A stretch of 62,000 nucleotides of DNA from Acanthaster planci (GCF_001949145.1 NW_019091632.1:315726-377725); one strand, 5' to 3'. Shown: positions 42,395 through 55,161, counted from the first letter of the stretch. The notes: generated by a model not told the origin, from the sequence alone. Numbers and translations: made by a program.

Positions 42395-42542
42395 TGTGTT
42401 TGATCATGAAGGAAGAAGGGTAGCTTGACCCACAGGCAAACACTGTTTCAGTTCAAGGTCAAAAACTAAAAAACACAGTCCTACCTTGTGTTTCGTGAAC
42501 TGAAACAATGTTTGCCCTGTTGGCCAAGCTACATCAAACACA
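42395..42542. repeat. Inverted-repeat element (hairpin 1 of the 42-44 kb cluster)
   Basis: GTAGCTTGACCCACAGGCAA then ACACTGTTTCAGTTCA on the left pairs with TGAACTGAAACAATGTTTGC then CCTGTTGGCCAAGCTAC on the right. GTGTTTGAT/ATCAAACAC extends it outward after a 16-base insertion on the left. Confidence 0.8.
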
Positions 42543-42576
42543 GCGGTGGTCTATAGTGCTCCAAAAAACCGGTACT

Positions 42577-44237
42577 TTTTGGTCTGACCTAGTTCTACTG
42601 AGTGGAGCTTAGTACATGTAGCATTCCTCTTTTACGAATTTTGGTTAAACCTCATTGATTTCTAGTTTTTAAAATCTTTCCAAAGCGAAAACATATAGAA
42701 AAATTAAAACCAACGTCCTCTCAATGATGAAGAAATGGTTGACCTTAAACAGGGCAAATATTTCGATGCGCGTTTGGAAAGGGTGGACAGATTTCGCGTA
42801 TTGTGATTGGCCAACAGGTTGCAAACTTGTGAATCGTCAGCCAACCATATCCAAATCCAGATTTGGACAAAGACTAATAACATCGGTGGTTTCCTTTGCT
42901 TTGCCTGCACGTGTTGTGTCATAGATATATGTTCAACTTCATGTTCATGTATATGGCTGAGTCCGAACGGCTTGTCCTCATTTTCGTGAACAGCTCGATT
43001 TGTTGTTCGTGGCTGCTCGAACGCCGGGAACGTACAACCGGGTATCCTTGCTAGTTAGTGTAGTGGCAAGCAACATTCAGCATGCATGGCGGCGTCCATG
43101 TACGTTCTTTGAGTGTTAATGGTTTGGCTAACGGAACTTCTCTTCTACTTAAAAAGGACCATTCGTTTCTGTGTTATGAAAAAATATGAATGTTAATTTT
43201 GCAAAACTTCCCATTGTCTTCGGCTTTGTAAGCCATCGCTATTTTTTGCAGCTGTTCAAAAATAAAAATCTAAGATGTTTCTCCGTGTGTCCCTGTAAAA
43301 CCCTGACGAGGAGGTGGTGTGTGATCTGTTCCGAAAACACTGTTTTCTTAAGCTTGGGACCTGTCGCCAGCGTTATGGGGGCCACAGTATCAGTATAGGG
43401 GGACCACAATACAAGAACCAAATATCAGTTCGACTATTTTTTTCATTTTCTTCCTCATTGCTGAAAATATTCTCGGTACACTTTATTTGTACATCCAAAA
43501 TTGATCAAGATAACCAATGATTTGAAATATATCGCCAAAAGACACGTGATCAGTGATACTTAGGGACAAAATAATTATTATCACACTCTTTTATTTTAAG
43601 GTCATATTTTCATCATTATAGCCGACACTTTGCTCGTGCCAAAGCGTTGCCATTGGTGAACCAGAAAAATTGAATAATGATTCGCTAACAGGAAATGATA
43701 ACCTCGCGATCGCAGTGCAAAGCCGCATGTCGGGCTGGCTCCGGGCGGCGATGCGAACCCGAACTCAACCTAAATTCCAGAACTCTTGGTGGCGCTATGT
43801 CTTTGAACACAACGGAGATCGTCTGCGGTAACACAGTACATAGTAGTATGTACATAAACATTGGCGGAGAGCGTACTGTAGTACCGGACATGTTAATGTT
43901 AACAAAAAGTGTATGTTGAACAAGGGTATGTTTTAGAAATATTTGCCCTCTTTAAGGTCAACCATTTCTTCATCATTGAGATGATGTTGGTTTAAATTTT
44001 TCCATGTTTTCGCTTTGGAAAGATTTTTAAATCTGAAAATCAATGACATTTAACAGTCTGACAGTGCCAATGGTTAACTGGTTAACGTTAGACCATGGAG
44101 GAAGGAGGGAATCCTCCATGGTTAGACCTACATGTAGCTCTGTCTACTGAGTGGAGCGTTAGTATTCCTCTTTTACCAGTCCAAAATTCATAAAAGAAGT
44201 ATACTAACGCTCAGTACAGTAGAGTTAGGTCAGATCC
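42577..44237. mobile_element. Large foldback element with ~190-300-bp arms
   Basis: The left arm (about 42577-42764) and right arm (about 43936-44237) are reverse complements. GACCTTAAAC.GGGCAAATAT pairs with ATATTTGCCCTCTTTAAGGTC, GGTTGACC with GGTCAACC, and TTTTCGCTTTGGAAAGATTT with its complement near 42675. The right arm carries an extra ~115 bp (about 44060-44180), itself an inverted variant of the outer end (TACTGAGTGGAGCGTTAGTA). The 1.17-kb spacer holds no recognisable protein. Confidence 0.75.
44087..44118. repeat. Small hairpin in the right arm
   Basis: ACCATGGAGGA and TCCTCCATGGT are exact reverse complements separated by about nine bases, inside the inserted part of the right arm. 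Confidence 0.8.
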
Positions 44238-44241
44238 AACA

Positions 44242-44314
44242 TTAGCCCCACATGCAGGGCTGTGGATGGCTCTCTTTTGAAATCTGCCATCCACAGCCTT
44301 ACGTGTGGGGCTAA
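44242..44314. repeat. Hairpin with 29-bp arms
   Basis: TTAGCCCCACATGCAGGGCT then GTGGATGGC, and the complementary GCCATCCACAGCC then TTACGTGTGGGGCTAA, with few mismatches and a 15-base loop. It begins five bases after the large foldback element ends. Confidence 0.85.
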
Positions 44315-44319
44315 CCCAA

Positions 44320-45930
44320 CAACATGTACCGGCATCGTGGAGCTCTCTAAATTTGCACATACAAATATTAATTCACACATCCTTTTTATAGCTCAATCAT
44401 GTCCAGGATCCAACTTTCTCATTGTGAAACTCTTGGAGTTGAACGAATTACGTACTGACATTGATTTACTGTCAATTGATCGTCATTTTGGCTTATTTCT
44501 GTTTAGAGCTACAGTGTATGTGCGAATTAAAAGCTTTTCCAGTGAGAAATTTGACAGCAATGATTGCCCAAGTTCATTTTGAAAGTGAACTTCAGTGAAG
44601 TCTTTTCAAGTGTGCTAACATGGCAGAAAAATGTGGTGGTGTGAAGCGACCGCTGAGGATGCACATCCCTAGAAATGATAGAGTGCAAAAGGGACGAAAA
44701 ACAAACTGAGCCATCTACATTTCGGGGCTTGTTTTACACGGAAAAAAACCCTACCGCAGGTTGCTAGGAGATGTCGCTGATTGTGGAGAACAATGAGATC
44801 AGATTCAATGTAATCTCCAGGTTGGGCGTGAGGTTTGGGTATTTTGTGTCGACTTGAGAAAAGTGTGGGGTGATGCATTCTTTTTCCTATCTCATTTGCA
44901 AACAAAGAACTCCACAACTGAATGTTTTTCCTGCAAATAATTATATTGCCACAAAAAGACGTCACCTACGTGTTCATTTCAGGGCTTGTTTGACCATCAA
45001 AAACCCCATGCCCTGGGTTGCCTCTGTGGGAGAGAGTTGTGTACATGTATGTATACACCATTGTGAATTGACATTAGCTACGTACATGTGAAGGGATATG
45101 CATTGTGGTGCAGTTTGTGGTCTTTTTTACACTCTGTCATTTCTGGGGGTGTGCATTCTGATTGTCAAATGGTAATTTATTCAGCGTTGAATGTCAAACG
45201 AGGAACTACATGTAACTTCACATCGTTGAGAACGGTCAGAAGACAATCTAATAAATAAGGAATTTTGGTCTGTTTATGAGGATAAGCTGAATCATAATGA
45301 TGATGAGATTATAATTTAGGAAAGAATGTTGTATCCTGCCACTTTTTTCATCATAGCCTAAGCCTACAGGAGCCTACTCTCAATGTTGGTCACAGCAGGA
45401 ATGATGAAATGACGTGAATCTGAGACTGAAAAAATGTCCCTTTTTGTTAGGAAATACATGTACTTTGAAAAATAAGACTCTAGGAATTGCCTCTTTAACA
45501 AGAGGTGATTCTTTGAGTCCTAGTTGGACTAAGAAATACTTCAAAAATTTCCTCAACTCTCTGTAGACACAACTGCTGAAGTGGAGTCGGGATGCAACAG
45601 TCTGTCCCATAATTTAGCAAGTACTACAGATTAATTGATTAATTAGTGAGATTTGTTTATCCACATCCTGTGAGCTTGAGTAACTCCACCCCAGATGCCC
45701 ATGACTGCTGACAGTTTAGTTGGCATGAGCTCGGAGAGGTGGAGTGATAAGCCGTATACATGTGGCTTAATCTCCTTTATATTTTTGCATACATAAGTTT
45801 CCTTGGCACATATTCTGTGCAACTTCTTATTTCATCTATGTTATTAATATGTGAAAACCAATCAGAGACCAACTCTTAAATTCCTTCATGTGCAAATTAT
45901 TTTTCATCAGCAGTGTCTTTACCAACCCAT
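44320..45930. other. Upstream region of the Kelch gene
   Basis: No coding signal. A pyrimidine-rich tract followed by CATCAG at about 45905-45910, 25 bases before the ATG, could be a splice acceptor joining an upstream 5' untranslated exon. Confidence 0.35.
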
Positions 45931-45934
45931 CAAG

Positions 45935-47902
45935 ATGAGCAGCTTGAGTGACCGTTCTCCACAAGCGCCTGAAGGGCCTGACCCAGACCTTGACATCGAT
46001 ACCAGTCCAGTCCAGCTTCACCTTGATGGCCCTGACCCAACTGACCCCGAGCCCAGCAAGGGCCCACCCCTCTCCCCACCACTCCCAGCTGGCAAGAACA
46101 GTTGGGGGGAGGGGCAAGGATACTTTGAGTCTCCCATACCTGGGCACAGCGAGGCACTTCTTGTAGAGCTCCATAGGCAGCGATTGAATGGCCGATGCCT
46201 GGACTTCCGACTGGACTGTAACGGTGTCACACTGCCATGCCACAGGTGTGTCCTGGCCGCCAGCAGCTCTTACTTTGACAAAGCTCTGTCTGAACTGGAG
46301 CAGGGTCAGGACCGACTCAACTTAGACAACTTGAAACCCTGTGCTTTGGAAGCTGTTGTGGATTTCATCTATACAGGAAGGTTTAAAGTCAGTGAGGCAA
46401 TGGCAGCCGGTGTACTCTGCACAGCATGTATCTTGGAGTATCCTGTCCTCATTGAACAGTGTTGCAGGTTTCTTAATGGTATCATTTGCTTTGAAAACTG
46501 TGTGGGCATTTTTCAGCTCTCCCAGGAGTATGGGTGTGCCAAGCTGCAGCAAACCGCCTGGCAGTTTGCCTTGGAAAATGCAAGGGATGTTTTTAAAGAG
46601 ACTGAATTTCTCAAACTCTCAGTGGACCATTTGGTTGAATACATCTCCCATGATGGGTTGAACATTGAGCTAGAAGATGCAGTCTTTGAGGCAGTCCTGA
46701 GATGGGTGGAGCATGACGAGACCAATCGTGTCACCAGTCTCCCAAGCATCTTACAGCACATTCGACTTCCCCTCCTGAGCAATAGACTCTTTTCTAGCAG
46801 TCTAGAGTCTCACCCCTTGATCGTCAACTGCAGCAAGTGCCGGCAACTGGTCAAAGAGGCTAGACACCTGCGGGACCTTGCTCTCAAAGGGAAGGACATC
46901 CACTCCAAGTCCCTGAAGCCACGCCCATCAATGATGAAAGATGTCCTTGTCGTAGTGGGAGGAATGGAGACCAGTCGGACTTGGGTAAAGGAGGTGATTT
47001 ACTATGACCCGGCCACACAGGCTTGGGAGACCCTATCCACACTTCCCTTCTCGCAGACTGACTACAGTGTTGCCTCCTTGAATGATGACATTTACGTGAG
47101 TGGCGGGTTCAAAATGGGCAATGCCACGTCTGAGGTGTGGGGCTACAGGACAGCCCAGGACAAGTGGGTGGAAGTGGCTAGCCTCAAATTGGCTCGCTTT
47201 AACCATGCCTCGACTGCACTGGATGGAATGCTGTATGTAGTGGGTGGGGAAACTGACGATGCAGGGCTGATGGAGATTGAAAGGTACGATCCTCAGAGGG
47301 ATGTGTGGGAGATTATTGGCGAGGCCAATCCGACGCAGAGTAATCTGACTGTTGCTGGACTGAATCACAAGTTGTACATCGTTGGCTGGCTGGCGCATAC
47401 TCGACTGATGTGTGTTGTACAGTGCTTTGATCTCCAGACCAGAGAATGCACAATACAGCCCTGCTCAGGTCTCAACAGACAACTCTTTCCTGTCATCACC
47501 TTCCAAGATTCGATCTACATCCTTGGTGGGAGCCGGATCAAAGAGGTCGCAATCTACGATCCTGAAACCTACCAGTCCATCAAGGGGGAACCCATGAAAT
47601 ACAAGCGTAACACACCAAGCGCGGCGGTCGTGGGGCCTTTCCTGTACGTCACTGGGGGCGAGCTGCAACATCACCTGGCCAAAGTGGAGGTGTTTGATCC
47701 CGACAGTAACTCCTGGAGTGTGGTTCCACCAATGCCCACGGCACTGTGCTTCCACGGGTGTGTGGGTGTCAGGAAGTACCTGGGACCACCGTACATAGAG
47801 CCCACAGGACAAATTGCTGGAACCAGTGCTGGAGAATGCTATGGGGCTTCCCCTGAAGTCTCCCCTGATATCATCAAAGTCACCAATGACTGTCACACTT
47901 GA
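45935..47902 (+). CDS. BTB-BACK-Kelch domain protein (Kelch-like)
   Basis: Probable substrate adaptor of a Cullin-3 ubiquitin ligase: the BTB domain binds Cullin-3 and the Kelch propeller holds the target. It has 655 residues in a single exon from the ATG at 45935; the frame is open 84 bases further up but has no ATG there. Residues 1-70 are Pro/Asp-rich and likely disordered. BTB spans about 76-182 (CLDFRL, LPCHRCVLAASSSYF, DFIYTGRF). BACK spans about 187-290 (FQLSQEYGCAKLQQTA, WVEHDE). Six Kelch repeats follow from about 337 with GG dipeptides (VVVGGME, YVSGGF, YVVGGE, YILGGS, YVTGGE); the third has only G (YIVGW). The length fits the KLHL family. I could not settle which paralogue it is. 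Confidence 0.92.
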   Translation: MSSLSDRSPQAPEGPDPDLDIDTSPVQLHLDGPDPTDPEPSKGPPLSPPLPAGKNSWGEGQGYFESPIPGHSEALLVELHRQRLNGRCLDFRLDCNGVTLPCHRCVLAASSSYFDKALSELEQGQDRLNLDNLKPCALEAVVDFIYTGRFKVSEAMAAGVLCTACILEYPVLIEQCCRFLNGIICFENCVGIFQLSQEYGCAKLQQTAWQFALENARDVFKETEFLKLSVDHLVEYISHDGLNIELEDAVFEAVLRWVEHDETNRVTSLPSILQHIRLPLLSNRLFSSSLESHPLIVNCSKCRQLVKEARHLRDLALKGKDIHSKSLKPRPSMMKDVLVVVGGMETSRTWVKEVIYYDPATQAWETLSTLPFSQTDYSVASLNDDIYVSGGFKMGNATSEVWGYRTAQDKWVEVASLKLARFNHASTALDGMLYVVGGETDDAGLMEIERYDPQRDVWEIIGEANPTQSNLTVAGLNHKLYIVGWLAHTRLMCVVQCFDLQTRECTIQPCSGLNRQLFPVITFQDSIYILGGSRIKEVAIYDPETYQSIKGEPMKYKRNTPSAAVVGPFLYVTGGELQHHLAKVEVFDPDSNSWSVVPPMPTALCFHGCVGVRKYLGPPYIEPTGQIAGTSAGECYGASPEVSPDIIKVTNDCHT

Positions 47903-48930
47903 CGGTAAAATGGGCACATTCATTAGTGAATTGCATGCCAGTCTTGGCTGTCCTTGAATACCTATCACTGATGAAGGTGTATGTATGCAGGAATGGCACA
48001 TTTATTCCACTGATGAACATACATCTGAGCTATTTAAAAATGCTAAGTCTACCGGAGCTGTTACTTTCTTGAGAATGCATTAACAAGTAGTTTGATGCTC
48101 CGAGTCAGAACTGTTAGGGTTAGAAACATTCCCTTCATCCAAGAAAAGTATAGCCACTGACCATGCCAGCGCCAGATGTCAATGAAGATGTACAGGAAGT
48201 AATCAAATGACGTTTGATTTGTAAGCCTAAACCCTCCAAATATCCCTTCAAAATCCACCCAGGAGTTTATAGGAATGAAAAGAGAACAGGTCAGCTCGCT
48301 GTTTCCTCACATATGGGCATGGCTAGGCTTGATGCTCCTGAACTGTTTCAAAAACAAAGAATGTGTCCTTGTTTTCTTCCACATTCAAGGATTTGAGAGG
48401 AATGTAGGAAGGCTCTTTGAAACACCACAGGAGTTTAGGGCTGAGCTTTAGTGATCTAACTACTCATGTCAAGCTTGGACTGCAAGCCACAGACAGGCTT
48501 GTCACAAAGGGGAGCCTGGATGGGCAGGTACCCTTGGCGAGCAGCTGTCCTCCCCTCCCCCCCACCATCAGACAAAATTATCTTGCCTTCTTGGGATGGC
48601 TAAAGATATGATGCTTAGCCATTTTTTCCACTCTCCAAACACAGTAATTATCTATTGCAACGTCAATTATAAATGCCAGTACAGTAAAAGTTATTAACTT
48701 CCTTCATGTAGTTCCTACAGTGTACATGTATCCTATACAGTAGGCTGATATTGGCCCGAGTAATGTGGGTGCATTTTGTTAAAAACTTGCTCACTTAGCC
48801 TTCAATTTAATGTAAAAACAATATTTAACATGCTTGTTTCATTCATTTTCACAGTGTTGCATAAATTTGTATTGAAGTGTTTGATGCATGTTGGTTTTCA
48901 TCTGTTAATTATTTATCAATACAAGCTGTA
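47903..48930. other. Likely 3' untranslated region of the Kelch gene and beyond
   Basis: No coding signal. The polyadenylation site was not identified. Confidence 0.35.
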
Positions 48931-48937
48931 CTGGTGC

Positions 48938-49186
48938 AAGGGCAGATCCCGAGCCAAATTCTTGGGAAGGAAGAACTTGTTTTTTGGGGTCCAAAATTGA
49001 GAATTTTTTAATGTATCCTTTTTTGGCCTTTCTGAACGACGAGGCTACATTTTTGGGAACATTTGACATGCTTTTGAAAGGAAAGAAATGAAATGGAACA
49101 CAAAATCGCCTTTCATTATAAAAAATTTTGTTTTACGAAAGGCCACGCCCCCAGTTGCCCCCACCCCTACTATGGATCCGCCCTTA
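48938..49186. mobile_element. MITE-like element with AAGGGC-GGATCC ends
   Basis: CAAGGGCAGATCC on the left is an approximate reverse complement of GGATCCGCCCTTA on the right. The ends resemble GGGGCGGATCCAGGATTT at 56321 and the fragment near 2300, suggesting one dispersed family. About 250 bp, no coding. Confidence 0.55.
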
Positions 49187-51720
49187 TACTGGTGACTGAT
49201 GAACAATGGCATTATATAGTTTCCCAGCTTGTTTTCTGTACATGTATATTACACTGTAAGAAAGTTCCTGGTTCATTGTTGTAATGTCTAGAGACAATCT
49301 AATTGCACATTTCATCTCACTTTAGCTGCATGGCATAAGGTTGTGGTCCATCTTAGCAAGCAATAATGTTCAACAAGCTCGATGATGACAGATACATGTA
49401 CCTTTCAAATTGAAGCTTCTAATTGCTTTCATGGCACATCAATCTTAATACAGACAGTGTAATGAAGAAAACGAGGCTGCTGCAAACTGGATAATGTCCT
49501 TTGATAAAGATTCTACCATGATTGAAACGTCTGGCCTTTCTTCATCTGCAGTACTTTTACCAAATGGAGAGATCTACCTGTCACTAATAGTTGATTGGGG
49601 TGTTTGTGTAATGCTGCTTTTTGAGTCAGTAGCTAGCACATTGGGTACTGCTGTTTCCACGAATAAGGTACATGTACATGTTAGTATTTTAACACACTTT
49701 CTGAACAGTTCTTGTCTGATTAATGTCATTGATCACATTATTCATCAAGGGGGAAGTAATAAGTGGGTTCTGGTAAGTGTTAACATGAAATTTCTGAGTT
49801 CCGAGGTGATGCAAGAATTTGTATTAGCTGAGGATTTGTTCAGGTTGTTTTTTCAGCTTTGGTTAAGTCATGACGGGATTTATTCTTGGTTTTTTAGGCA
49901 TTGTGTATAAAAACAGTGAATGTTTCAGGTTTGTACAGTGGAAGGAATACAATGTATTTTTATTTGGTGACATATTTTTAAATCTACTTGGTTTGTCACA
50001 CACAGGAGAAAGCTCCATCTGTCAGTTCAAGGAATTCTTTTACCTCCATACAGTACTTATCGGTTAACACATTTCCTGTCTGTCTAACTGGCTCAGGCGA
50101 AGTTTATTAGCACTAATGGACATGTGAAGAAAGCAGGAGTTGTACTCAATCATCAAATGCAAACCACAAATCAAATGCATTGTAATATGCAAAGGTAGCC
50201 AAGCGTCATGTGAATTGACTTGCCAATAGGGCTGAGTCAATTCGAATAATTCACTATTTGAATATTTGATTTTCAATTTGATTGAATAGCTGAATAATCA
50301 GTCGTACCAACTGGCATATTGTTGATGAACAAACCATATACAAAATCACTTGCAATAACACACACAACTGATTATGATCAATATGATAGCTTCTCACATC
50401 TCCAGTCATGATTTCACAAGATTTAAGAGATGAAGAGGACTTCTTGCCCTGCTGAAAATTTCTATTCCTTTTAAATTGTTTAATGAATAATCTACTTCTT
50501 AAATCGTTGTAAGATTTCTGAAGCTTTTCATTTGAATCTGCCTTCATAGTGCTATTTTTTTTCAGTTAAAACAAGAGAAAATTTTCCCTTCCTTTTCATG
50601 AACTTTGCATTCGAAAATTCGGATTCAAAAAAATAATATTTAAATATTCGACAATCGATCGTATATTCAGTTATTCGGCACAGCCCTACATACCAAGCTA
50701 TCCCCCCCTGCTTTGTACATGTACCTCCCATGTACAATGTATAAAGAGCAGACCAACTTTCTGTTTTGACTTTTGAGTCACTTGGGATGGACGGGGTGAA
50801 GAGTCTGAAGGCCAAGGCTGCATCTAAATTTAGCAGTTGTGGCTGTGGCTTGGAATACATGTATTTCTGTTGGCATGCCAACTATGATGTTGACAGCCGC
50901 AGCCCCAGATAACTGTCTCTGTTTCAGATGTGGCTTAAGCTTGGTTCATATTTGATTACTTTTACATCTCATCCTTGTGAGTTTTGAAGCCTTGAGAGAT
51001 GAGAAAATTGAGGGCTAAATGAAACGTCAAAATTATTTAAAATTCTGAAAATCAGTTCTTAAATCACTGACACCTCTGAAAATGTTTATTTTCTTGTATT
51101 ATTATTTTTTGTACGTTCTATTCATTGACCTAATCTTACATATAGATATATGTTTGCGATTTTAGTAACGTTATTTTCCTTGGACTAATAATTTTGTTCA
51201 TCTACTAATAGATGTTTGAAGTTGTGTATTGCCAGCCGTTGTGCTGCTTGAATGAGGTGCTGTCATTCAAATTTAGTTGTTTAGGGATTGTAGAGCTTAT
51301 TCCTTAAGCTGCCTGTGTGTCGTTAAATCAGCATGTTGATAAGTCACTTTCTGTGGCATCCCAAAACGGTTTTAGTGGAGATCTTATCGTTTAATTTGGC
51401 CAGAATGTGTTACTACACTGTATTCAGACAAAATGTAAATTGATGTGAAGAAATTCACTGTACAAAGTGTATTCCATGTGTTACGTTCAACCTTTGTGTA
51501 CAGTAGACCAGATGCAGAATTTTTATTTTATATTCCAAATGTTCTGACAGTTTTCACATTGAGAGAGGTGTGCAAATTGGTTTGGATTTGAAAAAATACA
51601 TGCATATGTATTGGTGATTACCACTTAGAAAGTCTCCCTGTGGTCTGTTGCAGCTATGGAAGTGCAAGGTGCATGCACTTGTCCTTTTAATATTTCAAAT
51701 ATTAAGAATGCAATGCCTTT
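49187..51720. other. AT-rich non-coding stretch
   Basis: One 138-codon frame at 49494-49910 starts with ATG but has no domain and an AT-driven composition; I do not call it. Other signals were not seen. Confidence 0.4.
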
Positions 51721-51860
51721 GTACCGAAGTGTGACGTCACCGTGAACCAGAAAGTGCAGTGCAAACGAATGGAGTACGCTTGCATGTTGGTTCACGCGCT
51801 GGTTCTGGCGCTAATGCCTTTTACACACTAATTGTGCGTGTGACTTTTCACTTCGGTACT
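51721..51860. mobile_element. 140-bp MITE with GTACCGAAGTG ends
   Basis: GTACCGAAGTG at 51721 and CACTTCGGTAC at 51849-51859 are exact reverse complements. GTGTGAC/GTCAC and GAACCAG/CTGGTTC extend the pairing inward. The TA within the terminus is compatible with a Tc1/mariner-type MITE. Confidence 0.75.
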
Positions 51861-52232
51861 CTATTATGGCAAATGCTAAAAGACCAATTTATTTTAAAGG
51901 TTCAATAAATCCCAGAACCACAACTCGTTAAGATTCCCCACTACACAGAAACACACAAGTGAATCAATTTCTGTAAACAGTCTTCCTTAGGATAACTTTA
52001 TTCCTATAATTTCAATACATATACATATCATAAGCAGATTTCAGGCGTTATCACAGCTACATGAACATACATCATACATGTGTAGCAGCTGTATCCTTGG
52101 CAACAGTTGCAGTAATTGAACAAGTTTACATTACAAATGTAAATGTGACTTTAAGGACCATAATGGACCACTGAAGCAGAGTTTCTTCGGCACTTCATAT
52201 GTTGTGCTCATTCACAAGTGATTGAAATACAT

Positions 52233-52761
52233 CATAGACCTGGAGGAGAAAAACCAGAATGGACTGCCAACTCCCGCGGGCGCACCGCGCATTGCATGTG
52301 TACATGTTCAGTTGCCGGCACAGGAAACTTCCGGTTGACCTTTGAAGTGGTGTTCATGTGCATTATTAACGATTGCGACCGTCACGAGTCGCTGCGCTTG
52401 TAATTTTGCATTGGAATTCTTCATTTTTTATGTTTTTCATGGATAAAATAGCAAATTGGGCATAAAGGGATATGATAGACAGCATACAAGTGTGTTATGA
52501 TATTCCGAATACCATAAAAAGTCTACTCCCTATTTGTGTCTTTAGGTGCTGCTTCCAACAACTGCACAATTATTACCTGGAATCTTATGCCATTTTGAGT
52601 ATTTTGTATTACACACTGTGCTGCAGGCTCAATTTAACACACGGAAAACAGCAAAACGGAAGTTGTCCTTGCTGGTAACTTCGGCACTTCCGGGTTGACG
52701 CAAGATCAACGTGTACCAGCTAGAGTGGGCAGTCCATTGTTTTTTCTCCTCCAGGTCTATG
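52233..52761. mobile_element. 530-bp inverted-repeat element
   Basis: CATAGACCTGGAGGAGAAAA at the left end and TTTTCTCCTCCAGGTCTATG at the right end are exact reverse complements. Pairing continues through AATGGACTGCC/GGCAGTCCATT, and weaker CTTCCGG/CCGG pairing inside. No coding. It fits a MITE or foldback transposon. Confidence 0.85.
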
Positions 52762-55161
52762 AATAAAAGTAGTTCCTGCAACTGAAAACAAACAAACAGA
52801 AAACCATTCAAGAACAATACTTTTTAGTATACTTCATTCTGTTAGAATCACGGCGGCGTGCCACCCATCTTTTTTTTTTGTATTTTGAATACTTCAATCA
52901 AAAAATTACTTGTGCAACATTAAAAAAATGAAAAGGACTATTGTGAAGAAACTACAGAGTTCTTTTTGATTACAGTACTGATCTACATCTACTCCATTTG
53001 GAATTTTGGAAATACCCTACCTATTACAATACATGATGATTGACTGATAAGCACGCAATACAGAATTTAAAAAAAACAGTAGGGAAAATGCTAGGCTGAA
53101 CATTGCTTGCTTATAGTGCCCAGGCCGCGACCACAATGAGCTGATAATATCTTTCGTTAGGAAAACTGAGACCAATCTGTGGGTGCAAAACCCTTCGTCC
53201 CGGAAATGTTTTTGGTCCCCACAACATAAAGCAAGTCTCAGCAGTAACTGTAGTTCAACCAAACTAATCAATTACTTTTTGGACAATGCGCACACACAAT
53301 GCAGTGATGCTCAAGTATTTCTCGTTGAACCATCCTACAAAATCTCTTCGTCACTCACAACTGTTGTTGGCTGCAACTCTTTCAGCGTAAACACGGTCAA
53401 CGGCATCTCTGACAAATAGTTGCATGTGAATGGTCCCCCCTTCCCTCCATAATGATAATGTAAATCAGACTTTGATAACCAGCGGTACAACCATTCCCTT
53501 GGGCATTGCTTCGAATGATTGACTAGATAACCCAAACCATAATTCAGGTGATCGCTTGAACTTACCTATATATAAGCATGTATGTTTCAACAGACGCATA
53601 GTCCCCACAACTACTGAACAAGTAGGTGTGAGTGTAAAGAATGTACAATGTAGGCCTACATTACTTGGGCAACACTGAGTACGTGTGATCACGAACCAAG
53701 GTATAGTTCAACTAATTTTGGTTAAGCAAGGTTCAACTACATGCAACTAAAATGAGCTGTAGGTAACCACAATTCATAAATAACTCACACAGTCTCCCTA
53801 TTCAACAATGTGCAACTTGACCGTGTAATTGATATTTGATAATGCCCGCTGAGAAGTGATAATGCCTGCTGCGTAAATCACGCGCTGGCACCTGGATACA
53901 AGACTTTTGAATTGATTCTGATTGGTCAAGAGTCTGTGTGCACGTGGCTCACAACAACTGGATAATCTGCACAAGGAATATTCTATAAAAATGGAAGGAG
54001 GTGTTCCGGAAATTGAAAGTAAAATTTCCGAACAAAATCACTGGAAATCCATCATATGTTGACTTTTTTTAACTGTCTGACTAAAATGGTATTTACGAAT
54101 GAGTATAAATATGAGCTCTGCTGGACTGCGGCTCGGGCATTAGCCACGTCCATTCTCCAGAGCCAATCTTAAACACATGTATAAGACCAGCAAAGCACAT
54201 ATTTATTTCCTTATTATGATAACGGTCAACTAATAACTCTGACAAAATGCATGGAAGTCGGTGATGGTTAACCAGTGTAGTTGAACATTGGGGACCTGCA
54301 CATTGTTGGTTATCAGGACGTGTGCATTAAAAGATAAAGCACTGGGTCAAGACCATAATGTTACCTGACTATGGGCCTCAAGCTGGACCAAGAGAGGGCG
54401 CTATTTCCTCAGCAACGGACACTCCTTTGGTACTAACTGCGCATCGCTGGTTCACGAATGACCAGGAAACGCAAGCGTTGCAGTTGCATCACAACCCACA
54501 AAACAAATACTCCCGGCCAACACGGCTCTATTCAACCAATGAGAGGGGTACTTCTGCTCGTGGCAGATATAGTTTGATAGAGACATTCTCACTTCAAGGT
54601 AGGTACACTGCAAATCAACCGCTAAATTAACTGGCTGTCCTTGATCAAATCTTGGGAGTATTACACAATCAGTATTTGCAAATTAAAAAAGAAACCTACT
54701 GCAAAAAACTACTGAAAAAATCAAGCTTTAATATGTCATACCTCAACCATATTTACTACTGTTGGGTGGTGAATTCAACATTTCAGCACTTGCCCTTATC
54801 GGGCTTATGAAATTTCCTCCAAAATGTGAAGAGATAACTGAAGAGAATGATTATGTGTCGTGTGTTAACTAACACATGGCAAGAAATTACGAGGATGCAC
54901 AGTGAAAGAAATCTATTTGGGTCTAAAAGAAATTGGATCACAGAAGAGTCGACAGTGAGAGGAATTCTAAATTTCATTACACTCTATTCTTACTCCACAG
55001 TATATATTGTTCTTTACTCCATTTTGATCTACTAGAGAGCTCTCTTAGTCTGTTGCTGCCACGTGAGGGCAGTACATTAATTTCAAGAAGCAAAGCAGAT
55101 TACAAATGAGTAGAAACTGTAAAGAGTTTTGCCTAGATGGACAACGTACAATTTATCTAGC
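52762..55161. other. AT-rich intergenic stretch
   Basis: No gene recognised. Contains a short direct repeat (GATAATGCCCGCTGAGAAGT then GATAATGCCTGCTG) near 53840-53870. It likely includes the 3' untranslated region of NAXE at its right edge. Confidence 0.4.

Noticed and set aside
45851-45934. An N-terminal extension of the Kelch protein
   Set aside because: The frame is open but has no ATG before 45935, and a splice-acceptor-like tract lies inside it.
49494-49910. A 138-codon ATG-started frame downstream of the Kelch gene
   Set aside because: No family resemblance, no splice or promoter support, composition like the surrounding non-coding DNA.
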